From NCBI GenBank assembly GCA_017577945.1, contig PKQS01000008.1, forward strand, positions 248,001 to 312,000: a stretch of DNA of 64,000 nucleotides, read 5' to 3'. Below, one piece after another: positions 47,549-55,588 of the stretch (position 1 is its first letter; every line of letters begins with the position of its first letter). The position numbers and the translations under genes are program-made. The notes under the pieces were generated by a model. It made no database searches. It saw only the letters and a list, made by a program, of their open reading frames with translations, and had not been told where the DNA came from. Source of the stretch: Bacillota bacterium (lineage in GTDB: Bacteria; Bacillota; Limnochordia; Limnochordales; ZCTH02-B6).

Positions 47549-48587
47549 CGTCGCCCGCCTCCATCGTCACGATGACTTTCAGCGCGTTATGTATGTCCTG
47601 TGCTGTTCGGTACGCTTCGGCTACCTCCTGCAGCGGAAAGCGGTGCGTGATGAGCAGCGACGCGGGCAGCACGCCCGCCGCCACGTGCTCCAGCGCCCGC
47701 CGCATTTCGCCGGGGCCCGCGGAGTAGCTGGTGACCAGGGTGATTTCCCGGAAGAAAAGATCGTAGACGGGAAACGGCACCAGCTCGTCCGGCGGCGTGG
47801 GAGCGAACAGCAAGAGCTTTCCGCCGCGCCGCACCGCCGCGGCGCCGGACACCATGGCCCGCGGCGACGCCGGCGTCACCACCACCAAGTCGAAGGCCTC
47901 GCCCGGCGGGGTCTGCTTGGACGCATCGTAGATCGCGTCCGCCCAGTGCTGCTCCGCCAGCGCCAGCCGCTTGGGCACCAAGTCGGAGCCGGCCAGATGC
48001 GCCGCACCGAGGCGGCGCAAGAGGAAGCCGAATATTTGCCCGACGAACCCGAGCCCGACGACCAGCACCCGCATGCCGGGCGCGAACCCGGCCCGGTCCA
48101 GCCCCTTGACCACACACGCCAGCGGCTCCACCAGCGTGCCTTCTTCGAACGAGAGGTGATCCGGCATCCGCCAGGTGTCATGGCGGACGGCCTGCCGCGC
48201 CACCACCGCGTATTCCGCCATGCCGCCCGGGATGAGCGCCGGTTCGCGCCAGACGGCGCAGTGGACCACATCGCCCCGCCGGCACGCCTCGCACTCCAGG
48301 CACGGCGCGTGATGGTGCACCACCACCCGATCGCCGGGCTTGAACCCCGTCACACCTTCGCCGACCGCCGCCACTTCGCCCGCCGGCTCGTGGCCGAACA
48401 CGAACGGCGCCTTTTGCTTGATGTACCAGTCCATCAGGTCGCTGCTGCAAATGCCGCACGCCCGAACGCGGACGAGCAGCTCGCCCGGACCCGGCTGCGG
48501 CACGTCCGCCTCGGCGACGGCCACATCCCCCGGGCCGCGCAGGACAGCGACCCGCATCGTCCGCGGCCAGTGTGCTCGCGCCATCAT
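47541..48587 (-). CDS. Zinc-dependent alcohol dehydrogenase (MDR family), second gene
   Basis: A medium-chain dehydrogenase of 348 residues. CGICSSDLMDWYIKQ and FVFGHEPAGEVAAVGEGV give the catalytic zinc ligands. CLECEACRRGDVVHC supplies the four structural-zinc cysteines. GMRVLVVGLGFVGQIFGFLL is the NAD(P)-binding loop. It resembles threonine/sorbitol dehydrogenases rather than ethanol dehydrogenases. The start (ATG 48587, with a second ATG at 48584) overlaps the stop of the upstream paralogue, and its own end overlaps the cupin start, so translation is tightly coupled. The substrate is unknown. Confidence 0.9.
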   Translation of the reverse strand: MMARAHWPRTMRVAVLRGPGDVAVAEADVPQPGPGELLVRVRACGICSSDLMDWYIKQKAPFVFGHEPAGEVAAVGEGVTGFKPGDRVVVHHHAPCLECEACRRGDVVHCAVWREPALIPGGMAEYAVVARQAVRHDTWRMPDHLSFEEGTLVEPLACVVKGLDRAGFAPGMRVLVVGLGFVGQIFGFLLRRLGAAHLAGSDLVPKRLALAEQHWADAIYDASKQTPPGEAFDLVVVTPASPRAMVSGAAAVRRGGKLLLFAPTPPDELVPFPVYDLFFREITLVTSYSAGPGEMRRALEHVAAGVLPASLLITHRFPLQEVAEAYRTAQDIHNALKVIVTMEAGDDA

Positions 48588-49684
48588 GCATCCCAGCCTT
48601 CCGGCCGCAACGCGAACTTCACGCCTTCGCCTCGCTCCAGGGCCGCAAACGCGTCCGCCAGCTCCGCCAGCGGGCGCTCGCCCGTGATGAGCCCGCCCAG
48701 CTTCAGCCGGCCTTCGGCCAGCAGCCGGTACGCTTCCTGCACGTCGGGAGGCGTGTAGTGGAACGAGCCCAGGAGCGTCACCTCGTCGTAGTGGATGCGT
48801 TTCGCGCTGAAGGAGACCCTCGTGTCCCCGGCGAGGCCGCCGAACAGCAGCGCCTTGCCGCCCGGGCGCACCAGCGCCGGTGCCTGCTCCCAAACCTCCG
48901 GCCGGCCCGTGCATTCGATGACGACGTCGGGCTCGGCCAGCCCGGCTCGCCGCAGCGCCTCGACGGCCTCCGGTACGTGGCCTTGCACGACGTGATGGGC
49001 GCCCAGCTGCTGGGCGAGCCGCAGGCCCGCCTCGCGCCCGCCGACGACGGTAATGCTGGGCACACCCAGCGCGCCGGCTACGGCGACGTGCAGCAAACCG
49101 ATGGCCCCCACGCCGAGGATGAGGACGCTGTCGATGCCGCCGCGGCGGGCGATCGCGCCGTCGCGCGCGCCCGTGCCGCCGACCAGCGGTTCGCCTGCCG
49201 GCAGCGCCCCCAAGCGGCGCCAGCCGCGCAGCACGCACGCCAGCGGCTCCAGCAGCGCCGCTTCCGCGAAGGACAGATGCTCGGGCTTGCGGAAGACGTG
49301 CTGCTCCACGATGGGCCGCGGCAGCAGCAGATAGTCGGCGTACGCGCCCATGGCGACGCGATCGAACATCGTCTCGCAGTGATTGTACAGCCCCCGCCGG
49401 CAGGCGCTGCATTCGCGGCACGGCGCCGTGGGAACCCACATGATCGCGTCCCCGGGCGAGAACGCCTCGACGCCCGGGCCTACCGCCGCCACAAGGCCCG
49501 CCGCCTCGTGGCCCAGCGGCCCCGGCACTTTCAGCTTCGCATGCCCCCGGCGCAGCGTCTTCAGATCCGTCGCGCACGTGAGCGCGGTATGGATGCGGAC
49601 CAGCAATTCGCCCGGGCCCGGCTCGGGCACGGGCAGCTCCCGGAAGACGAGCGAGCCCACTCGCTCGACGTAGGCTTGCTTCAT
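48584..49684 (-). CDS. Zinc-dependent alcohol dehydrogenase (MDR family), first gene
   Basis: This is a 366-residue paralogue of the next gene. ALTCATDLKTLRRGH and GPLGHEAAGLVAAVGPGVEA hold the catalytic zinc ligands, CRECSACRRGLYNHC the structural site, and SVLILGVGAIGLLHVAVAG the nucleotide loop. A Gly/Arg-rich insertion of about 18 residues (EPLVGGTGARDGAIARRG) precedes the Rossmann strand and is unusual. AAGGAGTG lies 9 bases before the ATG. It heads the run of two dehydrogenases, cupin, saccharopine-type enzyme and PepF. Its promoter should lie in the 28-base gap to the upstream gene or further upstream. Confidence 0.9.
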   Translation of the reverse strand: MKQAYVERVGSLVFRELPVPEPGPGELLVRIHTALTCATDLKTLRRGHAKLKVPGPLGHEAAGLVAAVGPGVEAFSPGDAIMWVPTAPCRECSACRRGLYNHCETMFDRVAMGAYADYLLLPRPIVEQHVFRKPEHLSFAEAALLEPLACVLRGWRRLGALPAGEPLVGGTGARDGAIARRGGIDSVLILGVGAIGLLHVAVAGALGVPSITVVGGREAGLRLAQQLGAHHVVQGHVPEAVEALRRAGLAEPDVVIECTGRPEVWEQAPALVRPGGKALLFGGLAGDTRVSFSAKRIHYDEVTLLGSFHYTPPDVQEAYRLLAEGRLKLGGLITGERPLAELADAFAALERGEGVKFALRPEGWDA

Positions 49685-49712
49685 GAAACGACATCACTCC
49701 TTGGGCGAGACG

Positions 49713-50396
49713 TCACCTGACGACGAAGTAGAAGCGGGCCGCCGGCCGACCCTGCCAGTAGAGGATCAGCTCGTGCACGCCCGGCCGCTGGAAGCGGATG
49801 TTGCGCCACGTCCCTTCCAGCGTCTGCGTCCAGTTGTCTTCCTCGGCCCGCACGGTGGCGAAGCTGATGCGCTCCAGCTCGTTGCCGGCCGGGTCCAGCA
49901 GCGCCATGGCCAGCTGGTGGCTGCCACGGGGCAAGATGACTTGGGTCAACGTCTGGAAGGACACGGTGCCGCGCTCGAAGCCGACCAGGACGTCTTGCGC
50001 GATAAAGCCGCCGTCGGCCGTGCGCACGACGCGCGTCGTCAGCACGTGGTTGCTGACCAGCAGGCTCGCCTGCGCATGCACGGCGGGCGCGGCCAGCGGG
50101 CCCGTGGCCAGCGGCGTCAGCGCCTCCAGCAGCCAGCCGCCCGCGACGAGCAGCAAAGCCGCGGCTGCGGCGACGACGCTGCGCCGGGCCAGGCGTTTGC
50201 AGGAAGCGACGAGTGAACGGATGAACGCCCGCGTGGATGAAGGAACGGACGAATGCACGGATGTACGTACGGATGGGCGCGCGGATGCACGTACGGATGC
50301 ATGTGCGGACGTACGCACGGATTCGTCGACGGGCCGCGAAATGACCGACGAGGGGCCCATGCGGTTGCGAAACGTTGGCGTGAGGACGGCTCTCAC
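49713..50396 (-). CDS. Membrane-anchored protein of the ECF operon, with a repeat-coded Arg/Ser linker
   Basis: The 227-residue product is not of a known family. Residues 25-61 are a low-complexity Arg/Ser/Val/His stretch (units such as SVRTS, SVRAS, SVHSS) coded by degenerate 10-14-base repeats. A membrane helix or signal follows (VVAAAAALLLVAGGWLLEAL, about 74-93), then a beta-rich extracytoplasmic part (LLVSNHVLTTRVV, GTVSFQTLTQVILPRGSHQL, ending HELILYWQGRPAARFYFVVR). The GTG start overlaps the anti-sigma stop (GTGA). It may be a sensor or effector of the sigma/anti-sigma pair upstream. The repeat part may extend the true start downstream. Confidence 0.7.
   Translation of the reverse strand: MRAVLTPTFRNRMGPSSVISRPVDESVRTSAHASVRASARPSVRTSVHSSVPSSTRAFIRSLVASCKRLARRSVVAAAAALLLVAGGWLLEALTPLATGPLAAPAVHAQASLLVSNHVLTTRVVRTADGGFIAQDVLVGFERGTVSFQTLTQVILPRGSHQLAMALLDPAGNELERISFATVRAEEDNWTQTLEGTWRNIRFQRPGVHELILYWQGRPAARFYFVVR
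50214..50324 (-). repeat. Degenerate short tandem repeats inside the ECF-operon membrane protein gene
   Basis: Words of the type ACGGATGTACGT and ACGGATGCATGTGC recur about seven times with 10-14-base spacing. In the reading frame they encode the Arg/Ser/Val-rich linker ahead of the membrane helix. Confidence 0.75.
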
Positions 50397-51085
50397 GGGA
50401 TCAAGAAACCTCCTTTCAGCTGCGCGGGCGGGTGGGTGACCGGGGCGCCGGAAACGGCGGAGGCGCTGGCAACGCCAAGCGTGGCGCGAATCGGGGCGCC
50501 CGAGGGCGATTCGGGCTCCCCAGGCACCGAAAGTGCCGAAAGCGCGCCGGCCGCCGGCACGACGGCTGCGTCGCCCGTGGCCGCCGCGGCGACGCCGCGT
50601 GTCGTCAGGCCCGACGCGCTTGCGAAGTTCACGTCCGAAAGCGCCAAGATGGTGCCTCCCGGCCACGACCGGCCGACGGAGCCTTCGCCGCCCGCCGGCC
50701 CGCCTCCGGGCAGCGAGGGCAAGAATGGCTGGCCGCCGAGCAGGATCGCCAGCAGCAACACAGCTGCGGCGGCCGCCCAGGCCGGGCGCAGCGGGCGCGG
50801 CCGCGCCCGCGACGACGCTGCCGCCGCCTTTTCCCGCGCCGCTTGCGCCAGTACGCTGTCCACGAACGCCGCCCGGACGGGCTCTCGCAGTCCTGGGTCG
50901 GCCGCGGCGGCTCGCACTTGCGCCGACAGCCGCCAGTACGCGTCGAGATCCGCCCGGCACGCCGCGCACATGGCCGCGTGCTCCAGCAAACGAGCGCCCA
51001 GCGGGTCGCCGGGGCCGCCGACGACCAGCGCGGCCCATTCGTCTTCCGAAAATCGTCCGCATCCCAGCGGCCGCCGCTCAGCCAT
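50393..51085 (-). CDS. Anti-sigma factor with zinc-binding motif and one membrane helix
   Basis: The cytoplasmic N-terminal domain contains HAAMCAACRADLDAYWRL, the H-x3-C-x2-C motif of ZAS-type anti-sigma factors. A single membrane helix (WAAAAAVLLLAILLGG, about 130-146) and a Gly/Ala/Ser-rich extracytoplasmic tail follow. This layout fits a membrane anti-sigma factor that binds the ECF sigma encoded just upstream. The ATG at 51085 overlaps the sigma gene end by 8 bases and is preceded by GGGAGG. The stop overlaps the next gene. Release by proteolysis or by a signal on the tail is inferred. Confidence 0.85.
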   Translation of the reverse strand: MAERRPLGCGRFSEDEWAALVVGGPGDPLGARLLEHAAMCAACRADLDAYWRLSAQVRAAAADPGLREPVRAAFVDSVLAQAAREKAAAASSRARPRPLRPAWAAAAAVLLLAILLGGQPFLPSLPGGGPAGGEGSVGRSWPGGTILALSDVNFASASGLTTRGVAAAATGDAAVVPAAGALSALSVPGEPESPSGAPIRATLGVASASAVSGAPVTHPPAQLKGGFLIP

Positions 51086-51857
51086 GGCCCATCCTCCCTT
51101 GAGCTTTCGGCGGTTCGGCGGAGCGCTCCTGCATATAAGCCCGCAGCTTGCGCAAACCGTCAAAAATGCGCTTCTTTACTGTACCAACCTGCACGCCCGT
51201 AACTTCGGCGATACGCTCCTGCCGCCAGCCCAGCCCGTGAAACAGCAGCACCGCCTGCCTTTGCTCCGGCGTCAGCGGCGCCTTCGCCAGCGCCTCCCGC
51301 AGCAGCTCCCGCTCCCACGCCTCCGCCACTTGCTCGTCGGGCGAAGGCCAGCCTTCCGGCCAGCGCGCGCCCAATCCGCCGCCCGGCGGCCAGTTGCTTC
51401 CGAGGGCGCCGTCTACGGCGCTGCCCGCCCAAAGCTCGCCCGGCGCCGCCGCCGACGCTTCCTCCCACACGTGCCGGCGCCGCCTCTCCCGCCAGCGGTC
51501 CCGCAGCAGCGTGCGCATCTCGTTGCGGGCGATGGCGTACAGCCACGTGCCGAACTGCACCCGCTGTCCCAGCGGCCCGCGGCCGCGAAAGGTTGCGAGT
51601 TTCGCCGCCATGCGGCAGCACGCCGCGTGGGTGATGGCCCAGGCGTCGTCCTGCATCCGCTCGTACAGGTCCGGTCCCCCGGCGTGCAGGACGTCGGTCA
51701 GGTAGCTGCCCCGCGCGTGGCGCTCGCACAGCATGGCCAAGACGTTGGGAAAGAGGAACTCCATGGCCCAGGCGATAAGCTGCCGCAGCGCTTCCTCATC
51801 GCCCGCCCTGGCCGCCTCCACCAGCTGGTTGACGTGTGCCGCTTCGCGTTGATCCAC
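51078..51857 (-). CDS. ECF-type RNA polymerase sigma factor
   Basis: Region 2 is seen in VEAARAGDEEALRQLIAWAM and, after an insertion, QFGTWLYAIARNEMRTLLRD. Region 4 is LTPEQRQAVLLFHGLGWRQE with RIAEVTGVQVGTVKKRIFDG as the helix-turn-helix. At 259 residues it is longer than usual, with an extra segment in region 2 (LHAGGPDLYERMQDDAWA) and a long linker before region 4. The GTG start follows GGAGG. The adjacent anti-sigma gene and divergent secreted proteins suggest an envelope stress or signal response. GGTAACC elements on both sides of the divergent gap may be its -35 sites. Confidence 0.88.
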   Translation of the reverse strand: MDQREAAHVNQLVEAARAGDEEALRQLIAWAMEFLFPNVLAMLCERHARGSYLTDVLHAGGPDLYERMQDDAWAITHAACCRMAAKLATFRGRGPLGQRVQFGTWLYAIARNEMRTLLRDRWRERRRRHVWEEASAAAPGELWAGSAVDGALGSNWPPGGGLGARWPEGWPSPDEQVAEAWERELLREALAKAPLTPEQRQAVLLFHGLGWRQERIAEVTGVQVGTVKKRIFDGLRKLRAYMQERSAEPPKAQGRMGHG

Positions 51858-51897
51858 GGCCGTCCTCCAACCTATAAGAAACCCGTGCCGGCTCGCA

Positions 51898-51904
51898 GGT
51901 TACC
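51898..51904 (-). promoter_or_regulatory. Candidate ECF -35 element for the sigma operon
   Basis: GGTAACC on the minus strand, followed after 16 bases by TTTCTTA, 41 bases before the sigma GTG. The same heptamer occurs on the plus strand at 52015, facing the divergent genes. Confidence 0.4.
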
Positions 51905-52014
51905 GGCGTGGCCGCCGACCGGCTCCGAAGCGGACCCGCGGGGGCAGGACGGGAGGGCCTCGCGCCGGACGCGCTGGCCTTTCGGCGCGGTGGCTTCTTT
52001 CTTTTCCGCGCCTT

Positions 52015-52021
52015 GGTAACC
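52015..52021 (+). promoter_or_regulatory. Candidate ECF -35 element for the divergent secreted-protein genes
   Basis: GGTAACC, within the palindrome TTGGTAACCAA, followed after 16 bases by CTTCCAA and then the gene at 52080. It mirrors the element at 51898 before the sigma gene. Confidence 0.4.
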
Positions 52022-52079
52022 AACGGTCCGCTTGCAGCTTCCAACGTGGCGGAAACCGGAAGCGAAAGGGGAGTTTTCC

Positions 52080-52913
52080 ATGTTCAACGCCCGTTGGAGC
52101 GGCAAGCGCAATAAATTGTTCGGCTTCCATTGTACAGCAACGCGCCCGATCGCAACCCGCCCGGCCGGTGTCCGCCCGGCGAGGCCGGGGAAGGCCATGG
52201 CGGCTGCGCTGGCGTGGCTCACGGCGGCCGCCGTGCTGGCCGTTTTCGCCGCGGCGGCGCAGGCGCAGCCGTCCCGCACCTGGCGCGAGATGTTCGACCT
52301 GCAGCCCGGCGTGACGTACACGTACACGCTGACCTATGAGTCTGACAGCCGTGGCGGGAGGCCGCCGTGGCTGTGGGTGACGCCGGACGGCTGGTCGTGG
52401 GACGGCTGGTCTTGGGAAGGCCCGGGCAGGGGCGGCCAGCGCGTCATCGCGGGACAGCTCAACCTGTACCGCACGGGCGGCGGCCGGGACGAAGTGCGCT
52501 TCTGGTTCGTGTTCGGCGACGTGCGCGTCAACGGCAGCGCGCCGGTCGATCCGCAGGCGGTGGCGGGCGCCGTGCTGGTGGCGGCGCTGACGGGTCCCGA
52601 CCCGCTGCCCGGCGAGGCCGTGCGTCTACTGGCGACGGCGTTCCACTGGACCTTGTGGCGCGACCTGTTCGCCCAGGCCACGTTCCGGGACGGCTTCGTG
52701 TGGGAGTCGCTGCAAAACCCGGCCTACCGCTTCACCGCCCGGCAGCGCGGGTTTGCGCTGTACGAAGGCGAGGTTACTCGCGGCCGCGACGTGGTGCTGG
52801 AGCTGACCATCGACTTGACCAAGCCGCTGCCGCTGGAGATCGTCGCCTACGACGGCCGCGACCGCTACGAAGCGGTGCTGGTGTCGTCGCCGGTTGCCGG
52901 CCCGCGGCGGTAA
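52080..52913 (+). CDS. Secreted hypothetical protein divergent from the ECF operon
   Basis: I do not recognise the family. The product from ATG 52080 has a long basic N-region and a clear signal segment (MAAALAWLTAAAVLAVFAAA, cut near AQAQ). A mature beta-rich domain of about 220 residues follows, with several Trp (WLWVTPDGWSWDGWSWEGPG) and YRTGGGRDEVRFWFVFGDV. The start follows AAAGGGGAG at 6 bases; an ATG at 52197 directly before the signal segment is an alternative. The metzincin lipoprotein follows after 39 bases, so the two are probably co-expressed. Confidence 0.75.
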   Translation: MFNARWSGKRNKLFGFHCTATRPIATRPAGVRPARPGKAMAAALAWLTAAAVLAVFAAAAQAQPSRTWREMFDLQPGVTYTYTLTYESDSRGGRPPWLWVTPDGWSWDGWSWEGPGRGGQRVIAGQLNLYRTGGGRDEVRFWFVFGDVRVNGSAPVDPQAVAGAVLVAALTGPDPLPGEAVRLLATAFHWTLWRDLFAQATFRDGFVWESLQNPAYRFTARQRGFALYEGEVTRGRDVVLELTIDLTKPLPLEIVAYDGRDRYEAVLVSSPVAGPRR

Positions 52914-52952
52914 GCGGCCGGGCGGCGCGGGCGCGGAAAGGAGCGAAGCAGC

Positions 52953-53990
52953 ATGAGCTTTCGGCGACTGGCGGAACGCATGCGGAGACCGGGCTGGTGG
53001 AGGGCCCTGGCGCTCCTGGCATTGGCGCTGGCGGCGGCAGGCTGCCACTGGCTCGACGGCGGAGACCGGCCCGGCATGATTTACGGCAGAGCGCAGGCGG
53101 AAGTGGGTGGGGTGTTCCTGCCGCTTTCGGACGTGCGCGTCGCGGCGTCGGGCGCGACCAACGCGGTCACCCATACTCGCCGCGACGGCGGCTTCACCCT
53201 GGCCCGCCTCAACGAGGGCCCGCACACGGTGCAACTGCAGGCGCTGCACGGGACCTACCACCGTTCGGTCTTCGTGCACGGAAAGCACGAGCTGCCCTTC
53301 GTCGTCAAGCCAGCAGACATCTCCGCCGCCCTCTTCTTTGAACTGTCGGGACTGAAGCGGGTGGACGTGGACGACGACGGACGCTTGTTTTGGTACTACG
53401 GCGAGCTGGTGCGCTGGGAGAAGCCGCTCGTCTCGGTGTATATGGACTTGGCGACGGCGCCTCCGGAGGTGGACTGGCGCACGGTCGAAGAGTATTGGAA
53501 GGAATTAGAACGCTGGGAGGCGTACCTCGGTAACAAAGTCCGCTTCACGAAAGCCAACAGCCCCGAAAAGGCTGACATCTACGTACAGTGGGCGCCTCCG
53601 GATTCCATGTGGCCGCAGGTGGGGGTAGCCCGGCACACGGCCCGCTACGTGGACGGCTCCCTGAAGCGGGTTGACATCGAGATCGACGCGGCGTGGGCGC
53701 GTTACCCCGGCTTGTGGGCCCACGAGCTGGCGCACGCTATGGGCGTGATGCACGTATCTGACCCCAGTTCGGTCATGTACCCCATTCTCGCCGGTGATCA
53801 GCGCTCGACGCTGTCGCCGCGGGAGGTCGATCACGTGCGGCTCATGTACGACGTGCCGTCGGGTCAGCGGCTGGCTAGCGGGCTGCGGGTCGCGGCCGAG
53901 GGGTGGACGGAGCCGGAAGCCGTCGAAGAGGAGCGGCCCAGCGGCGTCCGCACGGGCGTCCTGCGGGTGGCGCCGGATTTGCGGCCGTAG
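52953..53990 (+). CDS. Metzincin-type zinc protease lipoprotein
   Basis: The signal peptide ends in the lipobox ALAAAGC, so the 345-residue protein should be anchored outside the membrane. A carboxypeptidase-regulatory-like fold comes first (VRVAASGATNAVTHTRRDGG, FTLARLNEGPHTVQLQALHG). The peptidase domain then shows HELAHAMGVMH, the extended HExxHxxGxxH zinc site near 256-266, and a Met-turn-like SSVMYPIL. This matches matrixin-like metzincins. It is probably a surface protease acting on envelope or environmental proteins. AAAGGAGCG lies upstream of the ATG. Its pairing with an ECF system suggests regulated surface proteolysis. Confidence 0.87.
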   Translation: MSFRRLAERMRRPGWWRALALLALALAAAGCHWLDGGDRPGMIYGRAQAEVGGVFLPLSDVRVAASGATNAVTHTRRDGGFTLARLNEGPHTVQLQALHGTYHRSVFVHGKHELPFVVKPADISAALFFELSGLKRVDVDDDGRLFWYYGELVRWEKPLVSVYMDLATAPPEVDWRTVEEYWKELERWEAYLGNKVRFTKANSPEKADIYVQWAPPDSMWPQVGVARHTARYVDGSLKRVDIEIDAAWARYPGLWAHELAHAMGVMHVSDPSSVMYPILAGDQRSTLSPREVDHVRLMYDVPSGQRLASGLRVAAEGWTEPEAVEEERPSGVRTGVLRVAPDLRP

Positions 53991-54130
53991 AAAATTTCTT
54001 CACGGGACGTTTGTCCCCGCCCTTTGTCCACACCGGCCGAACCGCTTGCACCTAGCGGGGGCGCGATGCCTCTGCTAGAGTATTAATAACCGGAAACGCG
54101 TATAGTTTTACAGAACAGGCGGGAGCGCAT

Positions 54131-55285
54131 ATGAGAATCGCCGTGGCAAAAGAAATCGTCAAAGGAGAGCGCCGGGTGGCGCTGGTGCCGGACGGCGTCG
54201 CGAAGCTGAAAGCCGCGGGATTCACCGTGGCGGTGCAGAAAGGCGCGGGCGAAGCGGCCTTCTTCAGCGACGCGGACTATGAAAAGGCCGGCGCGGAGTT
54301 GGTCGAGGACAAGCGGAAGCTGTGGGGCGAGGCCGACATCGTCCTGAAAGTGCAGCGCCCGGTCATGGATGAAGAGTTGGGCGTGCACGAGGTGGAGCTG
54401 CCCAAAGAAGGCGGCGTGCTGGTCGGCATGCTGAACACGCTCTACGAGCCGCAGATCGCCAAGCGGCTCGCGGAGCGCAACGTGACGGGCATCGGCTTGG
54501 AGGCCATTCCCCGCATCGCGCGGGCGCAGAGCATGGACGTTCTCTCCTCGATGGCGTCCATCGCCGGCTACCGGGCGACCATCATCGCAGCGTACCACCT
54601 GTCCCGGTACATGCCGCTGCTCATCACCGCGGCGGGCACGGTGGCGCCGGCCAGGGGCCTCATCCTCGGCGCGGGCGTCGCGGGCTTGCAGGCCATCGCG
54701 ACGGCGCGGCGGCTGGGCGCGGTGCTGGAGGCGTTCGACGTGCGGCCGCAGGTGAAGGAAGAAGTCCAGAGCCTGGGCGCGACGTTCGTTGAAGTCGACT
54801 ACGGCGTCGACACCGTGGCCGAGGGCGGCTACGCCAAGGAGCTGCCGCCGGACGCGCTGGAGCGGCAGCGGGCGGCCATTCACGAGCGCATCCGCGGCGT
54901 GGACTTCGTCATTTCCACCGCGGCGGTTCCGGGCAAGCGGGCGCCGCTGCTCATCACGAAAGAGATGGTCCGGGACATGAAGCCGGGCTCGGTCATCGTG
55001 GACATCGCCGCGGAGACGGGCGGCAACTGCGAGCTGACCAAGCCGGGCGAGACGGTGGTCGTGAACGGCGTCACCATCATCGGTGCGGTGAATCTGCCCA
55101 GCGACATGGCGACGGTAGCGAGCCAGTTCTTCTCTCGCAACGTCACCAACCTGCTGCTGCACATGACGAAGGACGGCCGGCTGACGTTCGACTTCAACGA
55201 CACCATCACGGCGGGCGTCGTCATCACCCACGCCGGCGAGGTGCGCCACGAGCCGACGAAAGCGCTGCTGTCGAAGAAGGAGTGA
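54131..55285 (+). CDS. pntAA: NAD(P) transhydrogenase, soluble alpha subunit 1
   Basis: This is domain I of the proton-translocating transhydrogenase, the NAD(H)-binding part. It opens MRIAVAKEIVKGERRVALVP. RAQSMDVLSSMASIAGYRAT is the hallmark, followed by GLILGAGVAGLQAIATARRL as the dinucleotide loop and VVDIAAETGGNCELTKPGE. The 384-residue length is that of the split Rhodospirillum-type enzyme. AGGCGGGAG precedes the ATG. pntAB and pntB follow with 6-base and overlapping junctions, so the three form one operon. The enzyme exchanges hydride between NADH and NADP at the expense of the proton gradient. Confidence 0.96.
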   Translation: MRIAVAKEIVKGERRVALVPDGVAKLKAAGFTVAVQKGAGEAAFFSDADYEKAGAELVEDKRKLWGEADIVLKVQRPVMDEELGVHEVELPKEGGVLVGMLNTLYEPQIAKRLAERNVTGIGLEAIPRIARAQSMDVLSSMASIAGYRATIIAAYHLSRYMPLLITAAGTVAPARGLILGAGVAGLQAIATARRLGAVLEAFDVRPQVKEEVQSLGATFVEVDYGVDTVAEGGYAKELPPDALERQRAAIHERIRGVDFVISTAAVPGKRAPLLITKEMVRDMKPGSVIVDIAAETGGNCELTKPGETVVVNGVTIIGAVNLPSDMATVASQFFSRNVTNLLLHMTKDGRLTFDFNDTITAGVVITHAGEVRHEPTKALLSKKE

Positions 55286-55291
55286 GCCTGC

Positions 55292-55588
55292 ATGGGAGAA
55301 GAGCTGGTCATCGCAATCTACTTGCTCGTTCTGGCCGCAATTGCGGGCTATGAGGTCATTACGAAAGTGCCCCCGATTTTGCACACGCCGCTCATGTCGG
55401 GCACCAACGCCATTTCGGGCGTCGTCGTCATCGGCGCGTTGCTGGTGACGTTGTCCAATGAGCCGGGCCTCCTGCAAGGTCTGGGGTTCTTGGCCATCAT
55501 CCTGGCTACTATCAACGTCGTCGGCGGCTTTTTGGTCACCGACCGGATGCTGGGCATGTTCAAGCGGCGGGAAGGTGACAAGCGGTGA
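55292..55588 (+). CDS. pntAB: NAD(P) transhydrogenase, membrane alpha subunit 2
   Basis: A 98-residue membrane protein with three helices (ELVIAIYLLVLAAIAGYEVI, then VPPILHTPLMSGTNAISGVV and LGFLAIILATINVVGGFLVT). TPLMSGTNAISG is the signature of transhydrogenase domain II. It forms part of the proton channel together with PntB. It ends with FKRREGDKR and overlaps pntB. Confidence 0.95.
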   Translation: MGEELVIAIYLLVLAAIAGYEVITKVPPILHTPLMSGTNAISGVVVIGALLVTLSNEPGLLQGLGFLAIILATINVVGGFLVTDRMLGMFKRREGDKR

